Assembly (NCBI GenBank): GCA_035942915.1
Contig: DASZCR010000199.1
Coordinates: 1 to 10,158 of the forward strand
DNA length: 10,158 nucleotides
Reading direction: 5' to 3'
Source of the DNA: DASZCR01 sp035942915
Lineage (GTDB): Bacteria; Acidobacteriota; Blastocatellia; Pyrinomonadales; Pyrinomonadaceae
Below the pieces are notes generated by a model. The model saw nothing but the letters and a program-made list of their open reading frames with translations, made no database searches and was not told the origin of the DNA. This document shows, piece after piece, positions 1 to 6,900 of this stretch (within the stretch, counting starts at the first letter, position 1; each line of letters opens with the position of its first letter). The position numbers were made by a program, and so were the translations under genes.

Positions 1-1
1 G

Positions 2-2269
2 AACACGCAGGTTTATCTGCTCGACGCGGAGTGGCAGCCTGTCGCGCAAGGATTGATAGGCGAGTTGTATATCGGCGGAGAGGGATTAGCGCGTGGTTAT
101 TTGAATCGTCCTGAGTTGACGGCCGAGAGGTTCGTGCCGAACCCGTTCGGCCTTCAGGTGGGAGCGAGGCTGTATCGCACGGGGGACGTTGGCAGGTATT
201 TGTCGGACGGGAGGATAGAGTTTCTCGGACGGATTGACAATCAGGTGAAGGTGCGTGGCTATCGCATCGAATTGGGCGAGATTGAAGCGGTCTTGAGCGC
301 GCACGGCGGCGTTGAAGAGGTGATTGTCAACGCGCGTGAGAGCGAGACGGGTGACAAGCAGTTGGTCGCTTACTACGTGGCGGGCAGGGCGGAGGTCGGC
401 GAGGAGGAGTTGCGCGGTTATCTGCAAGAACGTCTGCCGAAGTACATGATTCCGGCTCATTTCATGCGGCTCGAAGCTTTGCCGTTGACGCCGAACGGGA
501 AGGTTGACCGCAAGGCTCTGCCCGAAGTCGGTGCGGAGCGGTTCGAGCCTTCGGACGGGTTCCTCGCGTCGCGCAACGCGGTGGAGGAGTTGCTTGCGGG
601 CGTCTGGGCAGAGGTCTTGGGGCGCACGCAGGTCGGCGTCCTCGACAACTTCTTCGAGCTAGGCGGACACTCGCTGCTCGCCACGCAGGTCGTCTCACGC
701 GTGCGCGAACTGTTCGACGTGGAGTTGCCTCTGCGCAGTCTCTTCGAGACGCCGACCGTCGCCGGACTGGCGAGCCGCGTCGAGGAGGCGCGGCGACAAC
801 GCAGCCACTCGAAGACGGAGAAGATTGAGCCTGTCTCTCGTCGCGGCGCGCTGCCGCTGTCGTTCGCGCAGGAGCGACTCTGGTTCTGGGAACAGTTGCA
901 GCCCTTCACGCCAACCTACAATCTGTCTGCGGCCTTTCGTCTGCGCGGTGAACTCGACGTGGCGGCGCTTGAGCAGAGTTTTAATGAAATCGTCCGTCGT
1001 CATGAAGTGCTGCGCACGTCGTTCACAGACGGCGAGGGCGTGCCGGGTCAGTTCATCGCGCCGCACGTGACGTTGAAGTTGAAGGTGGTTGACCTGAGCG
1101 GGTTGCCGGAAGACGAGCGCGAGCGAGAGGCGCGGCGCGTGGTCGGCGAAGAAGGCGCGCGGCCGTTCGAGTTGACGCAGACGCCCCTGCTGCGTGTCGG
1201 TCTGCTGCGTCTCGGAGAGCGCGAGCACGTCGCCTTCATCTCGATGCATCACATCATCTCGGACGGTTGGTCGATAGGGGTGCTCGTCAAAGAGGTCGCG
1301 GAGTTGTACGACGCCTTCCGCACGGGCAGGGCTTCGACGCTTCCCGAACTTCCCATCCAGTACGCCGACTTCGCCGCGTGGCAGCGCGGATGGCTGCGCG
1401 GCGAGGTGTTGGAGACGCAGCTTGCTTACTGGAAAGAACAGTTGCGCGGCGCGGCGCAGTTGCAGTTGCCGACCGACCGCGAACGTCCTCCCGTCTTCAA
1501 CTCGCGCGGCGCGAGCCTGCCCGTCGATATCCCGCTCGAACTGCTTCTGCGTCTCAAGGAACTGAGCCGACGCGAGGGCGTGACGCTCTACATGACGCTG
1601 CTCGCAGCCTTCAAGACCTTGCTGCAACGCTACGCGTCGCAGGACGACATCGTCGTCGGCGCGGACGTAGCCAACCGCACGCGACTCGAAACGGAAGGGC
1701 TGATAGGCTTCTTCGTCAACATGCTGGTGCTGCGCACAGACCTCTCCGGCGACCCTAGTTTCAGCGAACTGCTGGCGCGCGTGCGCGAAGTGACGCTCGG
1801 CGCTTACGCGCATCAGGACGTGCCGTTTGCCATGCTCGTTGATGAGTTGCGCGTCGAGCGCGAGTTGAGCCGCAACCCGCTGTTTCAGGTCGTCTTCGTT
1901 CTTCAGAATGCGCCGCTCAAGGAGTTGGAGTTGCCGAGCGTCAAACTCGCGCCCTTCGAGTTCGAGGTCAAGACCACGCCCTTCGACCTCGTCTTCTCCT
2001 TGAGCGAGACGGCCGACGGACTCAACGGCAGCCTCACCTACAGCACAGAGTTGTTTGAAGCGGAGACCATCGGGCGGATGGCGCGCCATTATCTGAACGT
2101 GTTGGAAGGCATCGTCGCCGACGCTTCGCAGCCGCTATCGAGCTTGCGGATTTTGCGTAGCGACGAGGTCGGAGACTTGAAGCCGGAAGACTTCAGTCAG
2201 GTGAAACTGAGCCATAAGGATTTGGAAAATCTCTTTCTCGAACTCGGCGGGCTAGAGGAAGACGACTGA
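2..2269 (+). CDS. Nonribosomal peptide synthetase, C-terminal part (A-PCP-C), 5' end outside window
   Basis: The reading frame is open from base 2, so the true start lies upstream; a TTG at 53 is internal. The visible 755 residues begin after the A5 motif of an adenylation domain. They show A6 (GELYIGGEGLARGY), A7 (YRTGD, base 173), A8 (GRIDNQVKVRGYRIELGEIE), A9 (LPKYMIP) and A10 (NGKVDR). Next is a carrier domain, DNFFELGGHSLL, whose phosphopantetheine serine codon is at 671. A condensation domain follows from about 833 to 2140: SFAQERLW (C1), RHEVLRTSF (C2), HHIISDG (C3, 1247-1267), IGFFVNM (C5), HQDVPF (C6) and RNPLFQVVF (C7), all intact and of the ordinary LCL look. The substrate of this module cannot be read because its code residues lie upstream. 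There is no thioesterase, so the chain must pass to another protein. The protein ends in an acidic tail (LEEDD). It is probably co-transcribed with the next two genes. Confidence 0.97.
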   Translation, partial: NTQVYLLDAEWQPVAQGLIGELYIGGEGLARGYLNRPELTAERFVPNPFGLQVGARLYRTGDVGRYLSDGRIEFLGRIDNQVKVRGYRIELGEIEAVLSAHGGVEEVIVNARESETGDKQLVAYYVAGRAEVGEEELRGYLQERLPKYMIPAHFMRLEALPLTPNGKVDRKALPEVGAERFEPSDGFLASRNAVEELLAGVWAEVLGRTQVGVLDNFFELGGHSLLATQVVSRVRELFDVELPLRSLFETPTVAGLASRVEEARRQRSHSKTEKIEPVSRRGALPLSFAQERLWFWEQLQPFTPTYNLSAAFRLRGELDVAALEQSFNEIVRRHEVLRTSFTDGEGVPGQFIAPHVTLKLKVVDLSGLPEDEREREARRVVGEEGARPFELTQTPLLRVGLLRLGEREHVAFISMHHIISDGWSIGVLVKEVAELYDAFRTGRASTLPELPIQYADFAAWQRGWLRGEVLETQLAYWKEQLRGAAQLQLPTDRERPPVFNSRGASLPVDIPLELLLRLKELSRREGVTLYMTLLAAFKTLLQRYASQDDIVVGADVANRTRLETEGLIGFFVNMLVLRTDLSGDPSFSELLARVREVTLGAYAHQDVPFAMLVDELRVERELSRNPLFQVVFVLQNAPLKELELPSVKLAPFEFEVKTTPFDLVFSLSETADGLNGSLTYSTELFEAETIGRMARHYLNVLEGIVADASQPLSSLRILRSDEVGDLKPEDFSQVKLSHKDLENLFLELGGLEEDD
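482..508 (+). repeat. Identical 27-base block shared by two A domains, copy 1
   Basis: The A10 region of the NRPS 1 A domain is identical over 27 bases to 6754-6780 in the valine-like A domain of NRPS 2. Further 20-base identities between the same two domains are 107-126 with 6376-6395 (A6-A7 region) and 221-240 with 6490-6509 (A8). They mark recent common origin or gene conversion between modules. Confidence 0.8.
833..2140 (+). other. Condensation domain, catalytically intact, at the C-terminus of NRPS 1
   Basis: Condensation domains join the upstream carrier-bound chain to the downstream aminoacyl carrier. All seven core motifs are recognisable, including both histidines and the DG of HHxxxDG. 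The domain is C-terminal, so its acceptor carrier must be on another protein; the natural partner is the first PCP of the NRPS starting at 3964. That places it directly before the degenerate C* domain in assembly-line order. Domain edges are approximate. Confidence 0.9.
2177..2266 (+). other. C-terminal linker/docking tail of NRPS 1
   Basis: The tail contains LKPEDFSQVKLSHKDLENLF, which resembles the TPxDFPLxxLSQxxLDxLL linker that usually sits before a new condensation domain in NRPSs. The segment that normally follows that linker (xxEDIYPLSPxQ) is found as NIEDIYPLSARQ at the N-terminus of the next NRPS, on the other side of the hydroxylase gene. The last residues are acidic (LEEDD) and could be a short docking element; that part is inference. 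Confidence 0.5.
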
Positions 2270-2280
2270 GGATAGTCGTC
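2261..2280 (+). other. Hairpin over the NRPS 1 stop codon
   Basis: A perfect 7-bp inverted repeat (GACGACT at 2261-2267, AGTCGTC at 2274-2280) encloses a 6-base loop. The left arm ends in the first base of the TGA stop codon (2267-2269). There is no T-run after it (CTTTCAG follows), so it is a poor intrinsic terminator. It lies 5 bases before the hydroxylase ribosome binding site. It may tune read-through, mRNA processing or translational coupling, or be chance. Confidence 0.35.
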
Positions 2281-2285
2281 CTTTC

Positions 2286-2292
2286 AGAAGGG
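2286..2292 (+). promoter_or_regulatory. Ribosome binding site of the hydroxylase gene
   Basis: AGAAGGG ends 7 bases before the ATG at 2300, a good purine-rich Shine-Dalgarno match at standard spacing. It supports the chosen start and suggests independent initiation rather than only coupling to the NRPS upstream. Confidence 0.65.
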
Positions 2293-2299
2293 TCGAAAG

Positions 2300-3931
2300 A
2301 TGAGCACAGACGCGGACAAAGTTTATCTCAAGCGCAACGTGATGATAGAGCCGCTGTTCAATCAGTGGTATGCGTGGTCGTATCTCATCGCTCCGGCGAC
2401 GGCGGCGATGTACGTCGCCAACCTGCATTTGAAGATTATGGAATCGTTCATCGCCGCGCCGCAGGTTCACGTCGCCGCGCTCAGGAATCCTGCGAACCTC
2501 GGCGGCCCGTTCATCAACTACGGCCCCGAACGCGTCGGTGATATCAAGGCTCTGCGCGAGAGAACCATCAGAGAGTGTGCGCCGCAGTTGGCCTTTGCTG
2601 AGGGCGTCAGGGCGCTCGATAAGATTCTTACTGAGGAAGCGGCCGGACTTTCGCTTGAACCGCTTTATCAGAAAGTGCCCGACGCGTTGAAGGGCTACGT
2701 CGAACTCGTCTACGACCTCAACAACAATCCGTCTGTGCGCTTCATCGAAGGCTTGCTTTATCGCAGCCCCTACTACAACCCCGCGATGCAGAGCATCACG
2801 CTCAGACGCGCCGAACGGGACGAGCGCCCGTTCGTCTTCAGCACCCCGCGCCTCGACACTAATCAGGGTTTGCACCTGCGCCTCCCCTTCAACCATCCCG
2901 GCCTCGACGAGTTGTTTAAGATGAAAGAGACGCCGCAGACGCTCGGCCACGTCAAAGAGGCTTTAGGCATCGCGGCCGATGAGGCGGAGCGGTTCAGTAC
3001 GTTCTTCACGGACGAGCCGCCGCCTCCGCCATCCAACTTTAGTGGCGCGGGCGTGCGCGTCAGATATTACGGACATGCCTGCGTGCTGATTGAGACGGCG
3101 CACCTCAGTCTCCTCTGCGACCCCGTCATCAGCTACGAAACCGAGAGCGGCATTGCGCGCTACACCTACACCGACCTTCCCGAAAAGATTGATTACGTCC
3201 TCATCACGCACAACCATCAAGACCACTGCATGTTCGAGACGCTGCTTCAGTTGAGGCACAAGGTCAAGACGGTTCTCGTGCCGAAGAACAGCGGCGGGTG
3301 GCTCGTTGACCCTTCGCTCAAGCTGGTCTTGCAGCACATCGGTTTCCCGCAGGTCAGAGAGATTGACGAGATGGAGACGATTGAGGTTGAGGGCGGCTCC
3401 ATCACGGGACTCCCTTTCCTCGGCGAACACGCCGACCTCAACATCCGCACCAAGATTGCCTACCTCTTCAAACTCGAAGGAAACACCATTCTCTGTGCCG
3501 CCGACTCGAACAACATCGAGCCGCGTCTCTACGCGCACCTGCAAGACTTCATCTCGGACGTTGACCTCTTCTTCGTCGGCATGGAATGTGAAGGCGCCCC
3601 GCTCAGTTGGCTCTACGGGCCGCTGCTGACGCGGCCGCTCGCGCGCAAGATAGACCAATCGCGCCGTTTCGACGGCTCTGACTTCGCCAAGGCGCTCGAC
3701 ATCGTCGAACGCTTCCGCGCGCGACAGGTTTACGTCTACGCGATGGGACAGGAACCCTGGCTCACCTACCTGACCTCGATTCAGTACACGGACGAGTCGC
3801 GCCCTATCGTCGAATCGAACAAGCTGGTCAGCGAGTGTCTTAAGCGACAGGTCGGCGCCGAAAGGCTCTACGGTCAGAAGGAAATCCTGCTCAACTCCAA
3901 ACTCGACGCCGCCTCCTCGATGCGCGCCTGA
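2300..3931 (+). CDS. CmlA-like diiron beta-hydroxylase (metallo-beta-lactamase fold), NRPS tailoring enzyme
   Basis: This complete gene encodes 543 residues. CmlA hydroxylates the beta-carbon of an amino acid held on a carrier domain, using a carboxylate-bridged diiron centre and O2. The match rests on four points. The length is near the 532 of CmlA. The long N-terminal domain (about 1-238) contains WYAWSYLIAPATAAM. A PPPPP linker (240-244) leads to an MBL-fold domain. The metal motif HNHQDH has H304, H306, D308 and H309, with E376 (in LGEHADL) and D402 (in CAADSNN); from memory these fall within one residue of the CmlA ligands H305, H307, D309, H310, E377 and D403. A glutamate ligand marks the oxygenase branch and not an ordinary hydrolase. 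I see no histidine near the C-terminal MBL ligand position. FrsH (Leu hydroxylase, FR900359) is a related functional precedent. Cytosolic, no signal peptide. An MBL hydrolase remains the less likely alternative. Confidence 0.88.
   Translation: MSTDADKVYLKRNVMIEPLFNQWYAWSYLIAPATAAMYVANLHLKIMESFIAAPQVHVAALRNPANLGGPFINYGPERVGDIKALRERTIRECAPQLAFAEGVRALDKILTEEAAGLSLEPLYQKVPDALKGYVELVYDLNNNPSVRFIEGLLYRSPYYNPAMQSITLRRAERDERPFVFSTPRLDTNQGLHLRLPFNHPGLDELFKMKETPQTLGHVKEALGIAADEAERFSTFFTDEPPPPPSNFSGAGVRVRYYGHACVLIETAHLSLLCDPVISYETESGIARYTYTDLPEKIDYVLITHNHQDHCMFETLLQLRHKVKTVLVPKNSGGWLVDPSLKLVLQHIGFPQVREIDEMETIEVEGGSITGLPFLGEHADLNIRTKIAYLFKLEGNTILCAADSNNIEPRLYAHLQDFISDVDLFFVGMECEGAPLSWLYGPLLTRPLARKIDQSRRFDGSDFAKALDIVERFRARQVYVYAMGQEPWLTYLTSIQYTDESRPIVESNKLVSECLKRQVGAERLYGQKEILLNSKLDAASSMRA
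3209..3226 (+). other. HxHxDH metal-binding motif of the hydroxylase
   Basis: These bases encode HNHQDH, the primary metal-binding motif of the MBL fold. The two further ligand candidates are the glutamate codon at 3425 and the aspartate codon at 3503. The combination of HxHxDH, Glu and Asp is the signature used here to separate a CmlA-type diiron oxygenase from zinc hydrolases. Confidence 0.8.
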
Positions 3932-3954
3932 GTCGGCATCCTCAAGGCTTCAAC

Positions 3955-3960
3955 GGTGAG
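3955..3960 (+). promoter_or_regulatory. Weak, close ribosome binding site of NRPS 2
   Basis: GGTGAG stands only 3 bases before the ATG at 3964; a second candidate, AAGG at 3944-3947, is 16 bases away. Neither is ideal, so translation may depend partly on coupling to the hydroxylase gene, which stops 32 bases earlier. The ATG is still the best start, because the N-terminus DTRNIEDIYPLS aligns with the usual beginning of a condensation domain. Confidence 0.35.
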
Positions 3961-3963
3961 ACG

Positions 3964-6900
3964 ATGGACACCAGAAATATAGAAGACATCTATCCTCTGT
4001 CGGCGCGTCAGGAGCACATCTTCGCGCAGCCGATGCCCGCGCCTGACGACGAGGCTGCCGCCGCCATCGAGTTGAGCGGCCTGCGCGTGGCCGTCTACGA
4101 AGACCTTGAGCCGGAGACTTTCGCAGGGGCGTGGCGCAAGGTCTGCGAGCGTCATGCGGCGCTGCGTACGCGTTTCGTCTGGAAGCGCGTCGAACGGCCG
4201 CTACAGATAGTCCACAGGGAAGTGAAACTGCCGCTTGAAGAGCACGACTGGCGCGCCTGCTCGACGGCCGAACGCGAACGACTCTGGCAGACGCTCCTCT
4301 CAGGCGAGCGCGCACGCCGCTTCAACCCCGCGCAAGCGCCGCTCCTGCGCCTCACCCTCTGCCGCACGACCGAGAGAGAGACGCGCCTGCTGTGCAGTTA
4401 TTCCGTCCTCCTGCTCGACGACGCATCCGTCGCTCTGCTCTTCGACGAAGTCTCTGCAACCTACGCGGCGCTGCGCGAAGGGCGCAACCCTGCGTCAGAA
4501 GACGGACGCGCCTTCGAGGTCTATCGCCGGTGGCTTGAGCAACAAGACTACGCAGCGGCGCAAGCCTACTGGCAACAGGCGCTCGCCACGTTTCCCGGCG
4601 CAACTCCGCTCGTCGCAAATCGAGCCGAACGCACAGGCGAAGCGATGACGGCGACTTGCAGCGTGCATCTCGAACTCGACGCGACGCTCGCCGAAACGTT
4701 GCGCGCGTTCGTCGCTCAAGAGGGTCTGGCGTGGGAGACGCTCCTGAGCAGCGCGTGGGCTTTTCTCCTGAGCTATTACAGCGACCGCGAGACCGTCGCG
4801 TTCGGCCTCACCACGCCTGTCTGCGCAGACGCGCACGCGCGCGAGGTCTCGTGCCACACGTTGCCCTTGAGCACGCACGTCGCAACGTGCATGAGCGTCC
4901 GCGCGTGGTTAAAGGAGCAGCAGGCCGAGCACGAACGGCGCAAGCCCTTTGCACACGCTTCGCTCGCTTTGGTGCGACAGTGGGCGGGGCTGCCTTCCTG
5001 CGCGCCGCCGTTCGAGAGCCGTCTCGACTTGCGAACGCACGCCGAAAGCCTCTCACACGAACCCGACACCGGGCCGCTCGTCATACGCGTCACGAACGCT
5101 CTGACCATTCAACTCTCCGCGCTGTTCGACACCGCTCTGCTCGACGAAGACGCGGCGACGCGCCTGCTCGGCCACCTGCGCGTTGTGCTCGCGGAGTTTT
5201 GCCGGGACGCGGAACAGAGCCTCTCGTCCATCTCGCCTCTCACCGCAGAGGAGACGCGGCGACTGCTCACGGAATGGTCAGGCACGCGCGTCGCTTACCC
5301 GTCCGAACGCTGCATCCATCAACTCTTTGAAGCGCAGGCCGCGACGACGCCCGACGCGCCCGCCCTCCTGCGCGGCAAGGAGCGACTCTCTTATCGAGCA
5401 CTGAACGAGCGCGCCAATCGTCTCGCGCATCACCTGCGCGCGCTCGGCGTCGTCGCCGAGACGCCGGTCGCACTCTGCTGCGGACGCTCCATCGAGATGG
5501 TCGTCGGCGTGCTCGGCATCCTTAAAGCGGGCGGCGCATACGTCCCGCTCGACCCGTCGTATCCTCTGGAACGTCTCCAATTCATGCTCGACGACACACG
5601 CGCGCCCGTCCTCTTGACGGAGGAGAGGCTCATCGAAAGTCTGCCCGCGCATTGGGGGCAGCTTATCTGTCTGGATGCGGACTGGGAGGAGATAGAGTCG
5701 GAGAGCGCGGAGAACCCTCAGAACGAAGCGAGCGCGGACAATCTGGCCTACGTCATCTATACCTCCGGCTCGACGGGACAACCTAAAGGCGTGGCTGTCA
5801 CGCATCGCGGCGTCGTGCGACTCGTCAAGGGTACAGACTATGTCGCATGGGGTGCTGATGAGGTCTTTCTGCAAGCCGCTCCGCTGACCTTCGACGCTTC
5901 GACGTTCGAGATTTGGGGCAGCCTCTTAAACGGTGGACAACTCGCGCTCTTGGAATCGGAATCGGCGACGCTCGACGAACTGCGGCGCGCGATAGAAGGC
6001 TACAAGGTGACGACGCTGTGGCTGACGGCCGGTCTCTTTCACCTGATGGCCGACGAAGAACCGGAGAGCCTGCGCGAGGTCAGACAACTGCTCGCGGGCG
6101 GAGACGTGCTCTCGGCCGAGCACGTCGCGCGCGTCTTGCAACGGATGAACGGCGACGGCCGCCTCGTCAACGGTTACGGGCCGACCGAGAGCACGACCTT
6201 CACTTGCTGCCACACGATGACGCGCGACTCCCGCATCGGGCAGAGCGTGTCGATTGGACGCCCCATCGCCAACAGCGAAGTTTATCTCGTCAACTCGCAC
6301 ATGCAGCCCGTACCGGCAGGCGTCTCAGGCGAGTTGCTCATCGGCGGCGCAGGGCTGGCGCGCGGTTACATCAACCGTCCTGAGTTGACGGCCGAAAAGT
6401 TCATCCCGCATCCGTTCAGCGCGGAGGCGGGCGCGCGTCTCTATCGCACGGGCGACCTTGCGCGCTACCTGCCCGACGGCCGGATAGAATTTCTCGGACG
6501 GATTGACAACCAAGTGAAGGTGCGCGGCTTCCGCATCGAGTTGGGCGAGATTGAAGCGGCGCTCGCCGTGCATCGTGCCGTGCGCCAGTGCGTCGTGCTG
6601 GCGCGCGCAGACGCCCCCGGAGAAAAGCATCTTGTGGCCTACGTCGTGCCGGAAGACGAACAGACGCTCGACGCGGCAGAGGTGCGCTCTTATCTGCGCG
6701 AGCGTCTGCCCGAATACATGATTCCGGCGCAACTCGTCGTCCTCGACGCCTTTCCGTTGACGCCGAACGGGAAGGTTGACAGGCGCGCCCTGCCTGCGCC
6801 GGAAGAGGCGCGCGCCGCGACCGACGGCGACCACTACGTTGCGCCGACGACTGCCGGAGAGAAGACGCTGGCGGAAATCTGGCAGCAGGTGCTCGGCGTC

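Noticed and set aside
53..55. TTG as the start of the first NRPS gene
   Set aside because: The same frame is open upstream to base 2 and encodes NTQVYLLD, part of the A domain; the gene simply begins outside the window.
695..2089. 464-codon open frame on the minus strand
   Set aside because: It lies wholly antisense to a well-conserved A-PCP-C frame, is very rich in Arg, Gln and His as expected of antisense GC-rich DNA, and shows no domain.
2270..2299. Possible intrinsic terminator between NRPS 1 and the hydroxylase gene
   Set aside because: The hairpin lacks a following T-run and the gap is only 30 bases with a good ribosome binding site, so the operon reading is preferred.
2300..3931. Type II thioesterase or plain MBL hydrolase as the role of the middle gene
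   Set aside because: The long N-terminal domain, the total length and the glutamate and aspartate at the CmlA ligand positions fit the diiron hydroxylase family better.
3932..3963. Promoter or hairpin in the second gap
   Set aside because: In 32 bases I see no convincing -35/-10 pair and no inverted repeat of useful length.
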